This document shows, in pieces, positions 59,901 through 64,000 of a stretch of 64,000 bases of DNA. The position numbers were made by a program, and so were the translations under genes. How positions within the stretch are numbered: position 1 is the stretch's first letter; every line of letters begins with the position of its first letter. The notes under the pieces are model-generated. The model saw only the letters and a program-made list of their open reading frames with translations, was not told where the DNA came from and searched no databases. Source of the stretch: Ochotona curzoniae (lineage: Eukaryota; Chordata; Mammalia; Lagomorpha; Ochotonidae); assembly GCF_017591425.1 (NCBI RefSeq), contig NW_024466307.1, positions 7,331,001 to 7,395,000 on the forward strand, written 5' to 3'.

Positions 59901-62642
59901 AAATACATGAAATCACATCTAAGCCAAGCATATGGGGTGTATGAAACATTTAAATTTGGATATCCTCCCCAGTTGATGCTTGTGCAAATGTTTCCAAATG
60001 AAACACTTCAGAATTTTGGATAACTGGTACTCGGAGTTCCTTCATTAGAAACATTTACTGTCCCCACCGAGTAACTAAAGCTAAGACAGAATCTCATCAA
60101 ATGTCTGCCTGAGGACTTAAGCAGTTACCAGTATTGATGGAATATTAAACTATTAGATTTTTTTTTGGTGGTCCTAAAATAAGGGAATTTGAACCTCAGT
60201 ATTGATTTCTATCATTGTCTTTGCCCTTGTATCTTTAATACCATCAACTCTAGTTTTTTTTTTTTCCCAATGTTTTATCTTTTATTTTTACTTAAAAGGC
60301 AGAGTTACAGAGATCTTCCTTCTGCTGGTTCACTCCCCAAATGACCACAATGCCTGGAGCTGGGACAGTCCAAACAAGGAGCTTCTTCTGGATCTCCCAC
60401 ATGGGTGCAGTGACCTAAGGACTTGATCCACTCCCTGCTCTTGTTCTAGGCCATTAGCGGGGAGCTTAGTTGCTCTTATTAAAGTGCCATTTTTTGTTAA
60501 ATGCCGAACTGACAACTTGCCATCAGTTGGATTTGGGTAGTTGGCAGGCATTTAATGAAGATGAATAAAGGAAGCTCTGACTTCAAGAGAAAACGTAGTT
60601 GATTTTTTGTTTGGGTAAAAAATTTAATCTTTCAAGTGACAATCTAAATTTGGAAGCATTTTTATCTGCCAAACTGAGCTCAGCTGTTTCTTGGCGTGTA
60701 GAAACCTTTCAGATAAAATTGGTAGCGTTATTAAGCAGTGTGATTCTGTATAATGAGTATGCTAACACATTTGGAAAATCCACATGACTTAGCTAAGATT
60801 GTCCAAATAAGTTAGCAAGCCTTTTAAATGTTGCATTATTTGAAGGAACGAATGAATTGGCAGGGAGCTGGAGTCAGGTGCCTGAGGCAGAACTTGAACC
60901 CAAACATGGTTGTGTGGGACCCAAAGTCACAGCTACTGGGCTGAATGACTGCTCCATGTCAGAACCTCTGAACGTTGGAGGTGGTAGAGGTATCCTAAAG
61001 ACCCTTTGTTGATGGTATCAAGTGTTCACATTTTTCATCAATTTTTTTTCCAGTTGCATTGTCAGGAAGCTGGGTTGGAAGAGTAGGTGGGACTCAAACT
61101 AGTGGTCACAATGGGGTGCTGGTGTTGTAGACATTGGCACTGTGGCCTCATGGTTTAACCAGTCTATCTTATCATTTTGGTCTCAATTTTTATAGTAGAC
61201 CTCAGGTTTTGCCTCTTTCCTCCACAAATCCGTATTCAAGGTGGATTTTCGTTGAAAGCATCCAAGATGGTCTCCAAGATGCTTGATGTTTGAAGGTTCT
61301 TCCCAAGATGGGACTTCGCTGAATTTAGCTTTTAAAGTATTAATTCATAAACTTTTACAGAAAGTTTGATCTGTTCTGAATCCATCTGCACATACTTGCC
61401 TTGGATACAGATAGTGGGCTTTCTGTCCCTTTTAACCATAAACGGTACAACCATAAACATTCGCATATGGCTTAATTACCTCTTGTATATTGATGACTAA
61501 TAAACTTATGATGTACAATCTGTTCTGTCTTTAAAGTTCTGGAACCATTGTTAGTTTCCATCTTTTGGACTCTTAATAGACTTTTCCAAATGGACGTCTG
61601 GTAAACTGAGCTCTTTGTCAGCAAGTCTTGGGTTTCACGCCATGATTAGAGGAGGGAAATTTCAAGCTTGCTCTTTGCAGATTTCCCTGTTTGATCTGGG
61701 GTACTGGCAGGGGATGGGCTACTGCTTCCCCCTGCCCTGGTCCGGGGCGTCTGAGAAGCCCTGGGCACAGCTGGCAACATTCCAGTTGACTTTATCTGTG
61801 AGGTAGAGGAAAGAATGGCCTGAACCAGGGACTGTGCTAACTGGTGGGCATAGTACTTGGGGGACAGGGCAATACTTGGGAGAAAGAGGAATGTGAATCC
61901 ACCACAGGGAGGCAGCATTGAGTAGGACCTGGATAGGCAACAGGTCCACTGAGGCTCTGCTGCCTGTCAGCCAGGCTCTTCTCCCTCACCATGTGGCCAG
62001 CAAGAGTGATGCTAGGGGGAGGTTAGCCATGGTTTTCAGTGTGAGCTCTTCCTGACTAGCACTTGCTGAACAGCTTGTTGCTGCTGAATAAACGGCAGGC
62101 CACACAGACCAAGCCTAAGCAGTCCACAGTGGACCCTGTTAGTTGAATGCAGACAAAGACTGTGCCGTTTCTTTTCAAAGTGATCTGCATCACCATGAAC
62201 TCTACGTGCCATGAGCTGGGCACAAAGCAGATGTTGATGAAAGTGTTGTATGTACACAAGATGATCATTACTTTCTGACTTGCAAGGATAAATAATTGAA
62301 ATGTACCTTAACAGCCCCAAACCTGAGCAAATGTACACAGACTGTTAAATCTCTTTCAAAAGGTAGAAACCTGTGAAACTCAGCTGGAAGGATTTTGCGT
62401 TCATCGTGGTTTTATCCCTGCCGTCGATCGGTGTTCACTTACACACGACTGCTGCTCTGTTTCAGGTGGCAGAGGAGGGATCCACGGTTTCCTGTGTGGT
62501 CGAGCGCACTAGGGGAGCACTGGGCTACGTGTATGTGTCTTACACCATCTCGCAGATCGAAGCCAATGGCGTGGCTTACCTTGTGGACGATTTCGCCAAT
62601 GCCAGTGGAACCATCACATTCCATCCTTGGCAGAGATCGGAG
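11719..62642 (+). CDS. ADGRV1: ADGRV1, adhesion GPCR V1 (5' 22 coding exons, partial)
   Basis: Joined exons: 11719-11740, 28614-28798, 29978-30127, 31131-31226, 32624-32728, 34743-34856, 37348-37913, 38215-38485, 38840-39169, 41770-41946, 43383-43606, 47742-47868, 47972-48157, 48766-48946, 49866-50029, 51051-51174, 52633-52896, 54240-54366, 54923-55140, 56209-56952, 57816-58189, 62466-62642. All introns are GT-AG, and the exons total 4926 nt, or 1642 codons without a stop. The product is collinear with the N-terminus of human ADGRV1. It has a signal peptide (about 1-29), Calx-beta repeats (roughly 30-116, 132-236, 251-362, 388-490, 645-745, 763-861, 876-979, 993-1093, 1108-1208, about 1444-1545, then a partial one) and a LamG/pentraxin-like domain (about 1322-1495). 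Known role of the family: Ca2+-binding ectodomain of stereocilia ankle links and the periciliary complex with usherin, whirlin and PDZD7. Loss causes Usher syndrome 2C, and Mass1 mice have audiogenic seizures. The 3' exons lie beyond the window. Confidence 0.97.
11900..16492 (+). other. ADGRV1: 5' end of intron 1, repeat-poor
   Basis: About 4.6 kb without a recognisable SINE or LINE, unlike the rest of the window. AT-rich with several TAATTA/ATTAAT-type motifs (for example near 15042 and 16040-16110). This could reflect regulatory sequence, but no element can be named from sequence alone. Confidence 0.4.
16493..16801 (-). mobile_element. CSINE, antisense (intron 1)
   Basis: 'gagaggaggaaagacagatc', 'ttcactccccaagtgg', 'gggtcccaaggctttg' and 'gggatcctgacacatgc', ending 'tctggaccca'. 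Essentially full length with moderate divergence. Confidence 0.88.
17226..17503 (-). mobile_element. older CSINE, antisense (intron 1)
   Basis: 'agattcatttattttaaagg', 'gcaggggcccaaggacttgg' and 'gaatgggcacccacatatg' identify a diverged copy. Confidence 0.75.
18522..18690 (-). mobile_element. old CSINE fragment, antisense (intron 1)
   Basis: 'gatccaggtcttccacgag', 'aagctgaatcagaagtgga' and 'gtttaacctattgaacc' keep the order of the antisense SINE but are badly eroded. Confidence 0.5.
18691..20622 (+). other. intron 1 stretch, nothing recognised
   Basis: Possible eroded SINE-like words near 19055-19215; otherwise unique AT-rich sequence without exon features. Confidence 0.4.
20639..20976 (+). 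mobile_element. young full-length CSINE, sense (intron 1)
   Basis: Begins GGGCCCGGCGCGGTGGCGCA with intact tRNA-type A and B boxes (GGTTCTAATCC) and ends in an A tail. Exact 16-bp target-site duplication aaaaacattacatcct at 20623-20638 and 20972-20987. Many CpGs survive, so it is recent. Confidence 0.96.
21083..21396 (+). mobile_element. CSINE, sense (intron 1)
   Basis: 'ggtggttcagtggctaagtc', 'gtcccatatgggcacccg' and tail 'tttctaataaaaatag'. Moderately diverged. Confidence 0.85.
21731..22049 (-). mobile_element. CSINE, antisense (intron 1)
   Basis: Starts with a T run and 'ttttattggaaaggc', and ends 'attgcgccgggtcc'; full length. Confidence 0.9.
22980..23310 (-). mobile_element. LINE-1-like 3' end, antisense (intron 1)
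   Basis: 'aggctctgggatttcctc', 'gtccagcatcttattgtcaag' and 'tttcattgggagtcccatc'. Same family as 8880-9290, with a reverse-orientation relative at 6928-7540. Confidence 0.6.
23311..24643 (+). other. intron 1 stretch, nothing recognised
   Basis: Two overlapping opposite-strand open frames near 23727-24083 have no recognisable product and no splice or promoter support. Confidence 0.4.
24657..24993 (-). mobile_element. young full-length CSINE, antisense (intron 1)
   Basis: Nearly identical in reverse to the copy at 20639-20976. Exact 16-bp target-site duplication aagactgttcactttt at 24644-24659 and 24994-25009. Ends 'ccaccgcgccgggccc'. Confidence 0.96.
25063..25441 (-). mobile_element. older CSINE with an internal insertion, antisense (intron 1)
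   Basis: The two halves (to about 25180 and from about 25285) match an antisense SINE. Between them about 100 bp ('caaaattgcatactgttac...') is extra sequence I cannot place. Confidence 0.65.
26155..27710 (-). mobile_element. probable LINE-1 3' region, antisense (intron 1)
   Basis: Starts with a T run and 'attaataaaatttattttg', the reversed A-rich end of a retroelement, then a long stretch without CpG. The 3'-UTR-like text (poly-purine 'aaaaggggggtattaaggg' near 26280) and lack of open frames fit a 5'-truncated LINE. Family and right-hand limit are inferred. Confidence 0.5.
27711..28613 (+). other. 3' end of intron 1
   Basis: Unique AT-rich sequence ending in the exon 2 acceptor (tttttatttccctatag). 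No repeat or coding feature seen. Confidence 0.5.
28614..28798 (+). CDS. ADGRV1: ADGRV1 exon 2: signal peptide core and start of Calx-beta 1
   Basis: The acceptor 'ccctatag' precedes GGATGCCC and the donor is gtaaga. The exon encodes residues 8-69. The hydrophobic segment LLVNLLSALFIPSVAG is followed by ETEIRF, with likely cleavage after Gly29. The first beta strands follow, with N-glycosylation sequons (NET, NVT). A second in-frame Met (Met9, at 28616) is the third base of the exon. Ends in phase 0. Confidence 0.96.
29000..29250 (-). mobile_element. old CSINE, antisense (intron 2)
   Basis: 'gatttcagatggccacagtg', 'ggctgagccaggccaaatcc' and 'ttaacagggagcta'. No intact tail. Confidence 0.65.
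29978..30127 (+). CDS. ADGRV1: ADGRV1 exon 3: Calx-beta 1
   Basis: Fifty codons (70-119), phase 0 at both ends. Encodes LYGEDTGDFF...CDDDLPEPDETFVFHLTLQ, with the acidic DDDLPEPDE loop that forms the Calx-beta calcium site. The donor is gtgagt. Confidence 0.97.
30128..31130 (+). other. intron 3, nothing recognised
   Basis: AT-rich and repeat-poor. A short minus-strand open frame at 30265-30453 has no support. Confidence 0.5.
31131..31226 (+). CDS. ADGRV1: ADGRV1 exon 4: end of Calx-beta 1 and linker
   Basis: Thirty-two codons (120-151), phase 0/0, from KPPAYVKLGWP to NDNAFGIISFNM. The NDNAFGIISF stretch is the usual junction between successive Calx-beta repeats. Acceptor 'ccattttag', donor gtacgt. 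Confidence 0.97.
31227..32254 (+). other. intron 4 5' part, nothing recognised
   Basis: No SINE visible. Opposite-strand open frames near 31419-31756 are unsupported. Confidence 0.45.
32255..32542 (-). mobile_element. old CSINE, antisense (intron 4)
   Basis: 'ccggttcacttcctacgtgc', 'gatccaggtatctcacatag'-like middle and 'cccatgcactccagtatgg', ending 'aagggccagccc' about 80 bp before exon 5. Confidence 0.65.
32624..32728 (+). CDS. ADGRV1: ADGRV1 exon 5: Calx-beta 2, first half
   Basis: Thirty-five codons (152-186), phase 0/0. Begins PSSIVVSEP and ends REKGTYGMVTVTFE, matching human apart from substitutions in the middle, where a human Asn-Glu-Ser sequon appears lost. An old SINE ends about 80 bp upstream of the acceptor. 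Confidence 0.95.
33472..33716 (-). mobile_element. old CSINE, antisense (intron 5)
   Basis: 'tttgaaaggcagaattagatc', 'gcaggggctgggcatgg' and 'gggcccaaggacttgag'; head lost. Confidence 0.7.
34150..34461 (-). mobile_element. CSINE, antisense (intron 5)
   Basis: 'tttcattggaaaggcagat', 'gtcccaaggctttgggccg' and 'attgtgctgggccc' at the 5' end; full length. It lies about 280 bp before exon 6. Confidence 0.88.
34743..34856 (+). CDS. ADGRV1: ADGRV1 exon 6: Calx-beta 2, second half
   Basis: Thirty-eight codons (187-224), phase 0/0. Encodes VEGGPNLPEEDLSP...VLDDQ. The exon stops inside the acidic loop, whose IPENDE half is at the start of exon 7. Donor gtgggt. Confidence 0.96.
35340..35427 (-). pseudogene. 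5S rRNA retro-pseudogene (nt ~2-89)
   Basis: The reverse complement matches mammalian 5S rRNA from about nucleotide 2 to 89. Blocks such as GAAGCTAAGCAGGGTC and CTTGGATGGGAG are intact, and most changes are CpG to TpG/CpA. The last 30 or so nucleotides are missing. Identical 13-bp direct repeats (tgctattgaggat) at 35327-35339 and 35428-35440 flank it, and there is no A-tail. Recognised from memory of the 5S sequence. Confidence 0.9.
35513..35828 (-). mobile_element. CSINE, antisense (intron 6)
   Basis: 'tttttaaagatttg', 'tttattggaaagtcgg', 'cacccatatgggatccc' and 'gctactgcagtgggcc'. Confidence 0.88.
35862..35970 (-). mobile_element. young 5'-truncated CSINE, antisense (intron 6)
   Basis: Only the right third of the SINE is present ('aaagatttatttttattatt' to 'gtgagcgcaatg'), close to the young consensus. 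Flanking copies of 'gcatttacata(a)tttttaaag' at 35850 and 35972 are the target-site duplication, lying at the edge of an older SINE. Confidence 0.85.
35978..36196 (-). mobile_element. older CSINE hosting the truncated copy (intron 6)
   Basis: 'tttttaaagaaatactgag', 'cttcatctgggtttctcac', 'agcagggagctggctcag' and 'gctatgtgggcccc'. Confidence 0.7.
36825..37112 (-). mobile_element. old CSINE, antisense (intron 6)
   Basis: 'gattggaaagcagagttag', 'ttcactccccagctgcag', 'cgccaggagctggttttgc' and 'acagcacttgccccc'. Ends about 235 bp before exon 7. Confidence 0.7.
37348..37913 (+). CDS. ADGRV1: ADGRV1 exon 7: end of Calx-beta 2, all of Calx-beta 3, start of 4
   Basis: A large exon of 566 nt (residues 225-413, leaving phase 2). 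Starts IPENDEVFLIQL, contains the junction KNDSPVRFLQS, the second loop VDDTIPEIAE and the junction NDKPYGVLSFN, and ends in a split Arg codon (AG|A). Donor gtatgt. Confidence 0.97.
38215..38485 (+). CDS. ADGRV1: ADGRV1 exon 8: Calx-beta 4
   Basis: 271 nt completing the split Arg codon (residues 413-503). Encodes FEDITVVRNGGTHGNVSVSW and the loop VDDDLPEEAEAYLLQ, ending SEPAE before donor gtagat. Very close to the human protein. Confidence 0.97.
38840..39169 (+). CDS. ADGRV1: ADGRV1 exon 9: divergent inter-repeat segment
   Basis: 110 codons (504-613), phase 0/0, LLFYIQDSDDVYG to NGAHFLIQ. Opens with a standard repeat junction, but the segment lacks a good D-D-x-x-P-E loop. It corresponds to the stretch between Calx-beta 4 and 5 where domain databases see a gap. 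Acceptor 'tttctacag', donor gtattt. Confidence 0.96.
39170..41769 (+). other. intron 9, mostly unrecognised
   Basis: 2.6 kb. A badly eroded antisense SINE may lie at about 40600-40735 ('caacccaggcatccattggg'). Sequence at 41000-41650 could be an old LINE or retrocopy but is not identifiable by eye. Confidence 0.4.
41770..41946 (+). CDS. ADGRV1: ADGRV1 exon 10
   Basis: Fifty-nine codons (614-672), phase 0/0. Encodes LETVELVNIVPPVPSISPRFGEI...ILHEPEDSAAEV, finishing the divergent segment and starting Calx-beta 5. Acceptor 'ttattgcag', donor gtaagt. Confidence 0.96.
42505..42680 (-). mobile_element. old CSINE fragment, antisense (intron 10)
   Basis: 'attctcccacgtgggttcgg', 'acccaggtacttgggctg', 'gtcagagctggatcgg' and 'gcttaacctgatgtcatc'. 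Left part missing. Confidence 0.6.
43383..43606 (+). CDS. ADGRV1: ADGRV1 exon 11: Calx-beta 5
   Basis: 224 nt, residues 673 to the split codon 747. Encodes VHIPLHRDGTDGQATVYWSL and the loop GDDIPEMDE, ending LSLDR with the Arg codon split AG|G. Human has TPDDIGPFNG where this copy has NKEDICPFSG, adding a Cys. Confidence 0.95.
43607..45321 (+). other. intron 11 5' part, nothing recognised
   Basis: A 197-codon minus-strand open frame at 44848-45441 runs through unique sequence into an old SINE. Its composition is not protein-like, and no gene is called. Confidence 0.4.
45322..45570 (+). mobile_element. old CSINE, sense (intron 11)
   Basis: 'catcccatatgctgaataag', 'tttccagctaatcatcttgg' and 'gggccatttagggagtgag' follow the sense order. 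Strongly diverged. Confidence 0.55.
45690..45965 (-). mobile_element. old CSINE, antisense (intron 11)
   Basis: 'aacagccagggctggactgg', 'gatctcccacgtaggtatc', 'gcattagcagggagctagg' and 'ttaacttgctacaccacac'. Confidence 0.7.
46196..46488 (-). mobile_element. CSINE, antisense (intron 11)
   Basis: 'tttatctttatttgaaaggc', 'ttcactccccaattggcc', 'gggtcccaaggttttggg' and 'cccatatgggatgccaatg'. Confidence 0.88.
47023..47331 (+). mobile_element. CSINE, sense (intron 11)
   Basis: 'ggcctggcgtgattgccta', 'gatcccataggagtgac', 'cccaaagcgttgggaccc' and tail 'tttccaataaatctcaaag' containing AATAAA. Confidence 0.88.
47742..47868 (+). CDS. ADGRV1: ADGRV1 exon 12: Calx-beta 5/6 junction
   Basis: 127 nt to residue 789, phase 2 in, 0 out. 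Encodes VNVENQVLKSGYTSRD...NDDPGGVFEFSPASRGPYSVK. The following intron is only 103 bp (47869-47971). Confidence 0.96.
47972..48157 (+). CDS. ADGRV1: ADGRV1 exon 13: Calx-beta 6
   Basis: Sixty-two codons (790-851), phase 0/0. Starts EGDSVELRITRARGSLVKQ and ends LDGIPE, so the intron cuts the acidic loop. Donor gtatgc. Confidence 0.96.
48766..48946 (+). CDS. ADGRV1: ADGRV1 exon 14: end of Calx-beta 6, start of 7
   Basis: 181 nt (from residue 852, leaving phase 1). Starts LDEHYWVVLSSHGERE, has the junction KNDDPHGLIEF, and ends ...KGDTVFS plus the G of an Ala codon. Acceptor 'gatgcag', donor gtaatt. Confidence 0.96.
49430..49705 (+). mobile_element. old CSINE, sense (intron 14)
   Basis: 'gatgagtgccaagattcc', 'tccaattccagcttcctgg', 'gaatgaaccaacaggtgg' and tail 'ataaataaaatgaacatg'. 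Confidence 0.6.
49866..50029 (+). CDS. ADGRV1: ADGRV1 exon 15: Calx-beta 7
   Basis: 164 nt to residue 966. Encodes VYGVVRNRGNFGNVSVLW...ITIYSLPDE, with the loop continuing into exon 16 as IPEEME. Acceptor 'ttttgcag', donor gtatgt. Confidence 0.96.
50030..51050 (+). other. intron 15, unidentified repeat-like block
   Basis: Positions 50290-50720 have higher GC than the flanks and lack open frames. This may be an old LINE 3'-UTR, but the family is not recognised. Confidence 0.35.
51051..51174 (+). CDS. ADGRV1: ADGRV1 exon 16: end of Calx-beta 7
   Basis: 124 nt (967 onward, leaving phase 1). Encodes IPEEMEEFTIILLNATGGAK and the junction RNDDPVYFA. Donor gtagga. Confidence 0.96.
51175..52632 (+). 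other. intron 16, unidentified repeat-like block before exon 17
   Basis: From about 51780 to 52600 base composition differs from the AT-rich flank, suggesting an inserted element reaching close to the exon 17 acceptor. No family can be named. Confidence 0.35.
52633..52896 (+). CDS. ADGRV1: ADGRV1 exon 17: Calx-beta 8
   Basis: 264 nt, phase 1/1, residues 1008-1095 plus one base. Encodes EPRVLKVREGERANFTVLRNG and the loop HEDGIPETDE. KGEALFEVG is one residue shorter than human KGETLIFEVG: an in-frame codon loss in a strand. Acceptor 'atgttccag', donor gtgact. Confidence 0.95.
52897..54239 (+). other. intron 17, nothing recognised
   Basis: Unique AT-rich sequence with a small CpG-containing patch near 53520-53540. 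No repeat identified. Confidence 0.45.
54240..54366 (+). CDS. ADGRV1: ADGRV1 exon 18: Calx-beta 8/9 junction
   Basis: 127 nt, phase 1 in, 2 out. Encodes GDTVVYQYGIATVIIEANDD and ...DKAVEEGKTNAFW with Trp split TG|G. Acceptor 'gacattcag', donor gtaagt. Confidence 0.96.
54923..55140 (+). CDS. ADGRV1: ADGRV1 exon 19: Calx-beta 9
   Basis: 218 nt, phase 2 in, 1 out. Encodes ILRHRGHFGNVSLAWQLFHNG and the loop PDQIPEFNEFYVLKLVNIS. Acceptor 'ttccgcag', donor gtgctg (weaker than consensus). Confidence 0.96.
55665..55957 (-). mobile_element. old CSINE, antisense (intron 19)
   Basis: 'ttttttcaagatttagttg', 'gactcactctccagctgg', 'ggcattagctgggagctgg' and 'gcataacacaatacc'. Confidence 0.7.
56209..56952 (+). 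CDS. ADGRV1: ADGRV1 exon 20: Calx-beta junction and LamG/pentraxin-like domain
   Basis: The largest exon here: 744 nt, phase 1/1, residues 1211-1458. The first part (GGSPDAGGQ...FNDDPFGVFIL) ends Calx-beta 9. From about residue 1322 (HSGTHALYFSG) the sequence changes to a laminin-G/concanavalin-like beta sandwich, with AFGTVNP, FTFSAWVLPN, GFVIAKDD, HYKTLGSN, VWLHLLIILDDG and EFYLDGN. Being symmetric in phase it could be skipped without a frameshift. Acceptor 'cttctag', donor gtgagt. Confidence 0.97.
57056..57325 (-). mobile_element. CSINE, antisense, 3'-eroded (intron 20)
   Basis: 'ttcaggagagacagaagg', 'ggttcactccccaagtggc', 'cccatgtaggatcctgg' and 'actatgctgggccc'. About 100 bp downstream of exon 20. 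Confidence 0.85.
57650..57762 (+). pseudogene. decayed tandem copy of the exon 21 acceptor and exon start
   Basis: Both copies begin 'caggctggga'. The 53 nt from 57650-57702 align without gaps to 57763-57815, and both end in a pyrimidine-rich acceptor. The exonic part is 60 nt against 62 nt in the real exon, so its frame is broken. Read from 57703 in the incoming phase, it meets TGA at 57828-57830. Confidence 0.85.
57816..58189 (+). CDS. ADGRV1: ADGRV1 exon 21: end of LamG-like domain and Calx-beta 10
   Basis: 374 nt, phase 1 in, 0 out, residues 1459-1583. Encodes GPGVLRIGAGVNGSDRFTG, then YLEFRQGETNKSF and the acidic ARDDNEEEGEE loop, ending FTGACIPE. The first 62 nt and the preceding 53 nt of intron are duplicated just upstream in a decayed copy (57650-57762). 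Confidence 0.96.
58378..58618 (+). mobile_element. old CSINE, sense, tail lost (intron 21)
   Basis: 'gggggctggtgcagtggcag', 'gttaaacctctgcctgtg' and 'cacctgtgagacccagagg'. Confidence 0.7.
59517..59822 (-). mobile_element. old CSINE, antisense (intron 21)
   Basis: 'gattttatttgagaagtag', 'agccagggcaaggccaggtc' and 'ctaagccatggcacagg'. Confidence 0.7.
60262..60470 (-). mobile_element. CSINE fragment, antisense (intron 21)
   Basis: 'acttaaaaggcagagttac', 'ggttcactccccaaatgac', 'gatctcccacatgggtgc' and 'gccattagcggggagct', then truncated. Confidence 0.75.
60856..60957 (-). mobile_element. old CSINE 5' fragment, antisense (intron 21)
   Basis: 'ggcagggagctggagtcag', 'cagaacttgaacccaaac' and 'agctactgggctgaatgac'. 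Only the left half of the SINE is left. Confidence 0.55.
61160..62465 (+). other. 3' part of intron 21, unidentified
   Basis: 61615-62330 is GC-richer, with overlapping minus-strand open frames (61646-61949, 62036-62338). It may be retroelement or retrocopy debris; no product recognised. Confidence 0.35.
62466..62642 (+). CDS. ADGRV1: ADGRV1 exon 22: start of the next Calx-beta repeat
   Basis: Fifty-nine codons (1584-1642), phase 0/0. Encodes VAEEGSTVSCVVERTRGALGY...GTITFHPWQRSE. Acceptor 'ctgtttcag', donor gtaaac. The following exon (human LNIYVLDDDIPE...) is not found before 64000. Confidence 0.96.
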
Positions 62643-64000
62643 GTAAACCTGGCCACCTTGGTGTCATGAAAAGCTTCCTGAAAAGCTTTTCCTGAAGAGT
62701 TTGCAATAGAATTGCTTCATGGCATCTGGCTATTTAGGCAACGTACAATATTTGGGAGTTTAGATCTGTATCATGGTAGAAGACATTTTTAAAATTTACA
62801 CAAAGAACAATCGAGTATTTTGAGTGAGGTGTGTTAGAATTTTATCTGTTCTTTAATATCAATGTATGTGACACAGCTTGCAGGTGTTTAAGTGAACTTT
62901 CTGCTATCGACGCAAAGCAAAACAGGCTCTTAATGGTATACTTCCTGTCGGACAATAGACAGCTCAAAATTATAACCTCATTGTATTTGCTTTACATTTG
63001 GAGAAATGCAGTAATTTTTTTCTATTCAGAAAAAGATTTTTAAATAAGGACTTTGGATTAAACTGCATTATGCTTAACAGGTAGTTCACAAACAAGGAAA
63101 TGAAATCTCTTGCCTTTGCCTTTCAAATAAAGTAAGCATTTAAAAAGATTCTCTTAAGAAATGCCAGTAGCTTGTAAATTACTAGGGAAATGTAGCAAGT
63201 TAAGACTTGCAAACAATAATCAACAACCTTATAGAAAATTTTTTAGAAATCTAAAGGTTAACTGAAAGTTCAAAATATTCAAGTTTAAATACTTCCAACT
63301 AAAGAACAACCACATATTGATTGGAGGAAGAGGAAACAAAATGTCACAGATCACATTCAACCTCTGACTTGTGAAATCTCTAGAACAGCCACATCAGCTA
63401 TGAAGAGCTCTCCAGGTGCTTTTGGGTCCAGTGGCCAGTGTTTGGAGCCTGCATTTGGGTTCTGAGTTGGTTACGGGTGGGTCTCGCCTTCTTTCTGGAA
63501 GTAATCGGGACACCTCTTCTGTCCCTCTCTCTGCAGGCTACGGGAGCCTCCAGCCTGCACCTGCTGTCATCAGAGAAACCTGAAATCTACCTTTGCCCTT
63601 AATCTTTTACTCCCAGTGATGGTTCAAAATTCCATAGTGTCTTGTGGTTACCTCCTATCCTATCCTCTTGCTTCTCTCCTTGCTCTGCTTTGTCTGTTTT
63701 GCTGTTGTCCTTGCTCTGAATCAGAACTTGTGTTTTGTCAGTCCCCCACTTAGGGTTTTTCAGTAGATGCTCATTCTTGCTGGGAAGGAGATCCATGTTT
63801 ATGGTGATCTCCAGTCTGTCCTGGCTGCTCACCAGGCTGACCTTCTCAGGCCGTAGTGTGAGTACATGCCTCTGCCTGCCATCCCCCTTCCTGTCCTTGT
63901 ACCTGGTCAATGGCTTTGGCTTGAAATGTCCTAAGTAGCTGTATTAAAGGAAGGGGGGTTGCTTTTCAGTTAAAATTTTGACTGAGCTTTTGTAGAATGT
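62643..64000 (+). other. ADGRV1: intron 22, incomplete at the right edge
   Basis: No exon resembling the next ADGRV1 segment is present. A minus-strand 103-codon Lys/Asp-rich open frame at 63599-63910 may be LINE-derived. The rest is AT-rich. Confidence 0.5.

Noticed and set aside
63533..63600. Pyrimidine tract and 'ctctctctgcag' resembling an exon 23 acceptor
   Set aside because: The downstream translation does not match the expected continuation (LNIYVLDDDIPE-like) and runs into a stop without the acidic loop.
1..64000. CRISPR arrays, bacterial operons, phage or an intact provirus
   Set aside because: No regularly spaced repeats, no dense prokaryotic-style genes and no long viral-type frames are present. 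Gene structure and SINEs are mammalian.

Overview
This window is mammalian genomic DNA carrying the 5' part of one large gene, ADGRV1 (also called VLGR1, GPR98 or MASS1), on the + strand. The gene encodes the very large adhesion G-protein-coupled receptor of inner-ear hair-cell ankle links and the photoreceptor periciliary membrane. The host looks like a lagomorph. The window is full of CSINE-type tRNA-derived SINEs with the box B motif GGTTCTAATCC, the 'gatcccatatgggcgcc' block and an AATAAA-rich tail. The tail ('tttccaat...aaataaatcttt') fits pika (Ochotona) better than rabbit, but that is inference from memory.

Layout: positions 1-11250 are upstream intergenic sequence with SINEs, LINE-like 3' ends, a SINE-borne minisatellite and no gene I can support. 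Positions 11270-11900 are a CpG-rich promoter region that holds exon 1, with the ATG at 11719. Intron 1 is about 16.9 kb (11741-28613). Twenty-one further coding exons lie between 28614 and 62642. All have GT/AG boundaries and all phases join, giving an open reading frame of 1642 codons with no stop. The gene runs off the right edge; the next exon is not in the window.

The encoded fragment starts with a signal peptide. It continues with Calx-beta repeats, mostly marked by acidic D-D-x-x-P-E loops, a laminin-G/pentraxin-like domain in exons 20-21, and the first part of the next Calx-beta repeat in exon 22. The GAIN/7TM part lies far downstream, outside the window.

The most notable non-routine observations are: a decayed tandem duplication of the exon 21 acceptor and exon start (57650-57877), which presents a competing frame-shifting acceptor; a 5S rRNA retro-pseudogene with 13-bp target-site duplications and no A-tail in intron 6; a minisatellite grown inside an old SINE upstream of the gene; a second strong splice donor in the promoter CpG island that could pair with an in-frame Met in exon 2; and a marked antisense bias of SINEs inside the gene. 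I found no CRISPR array, prokaryotic element, intact virus or new multi-gene system.
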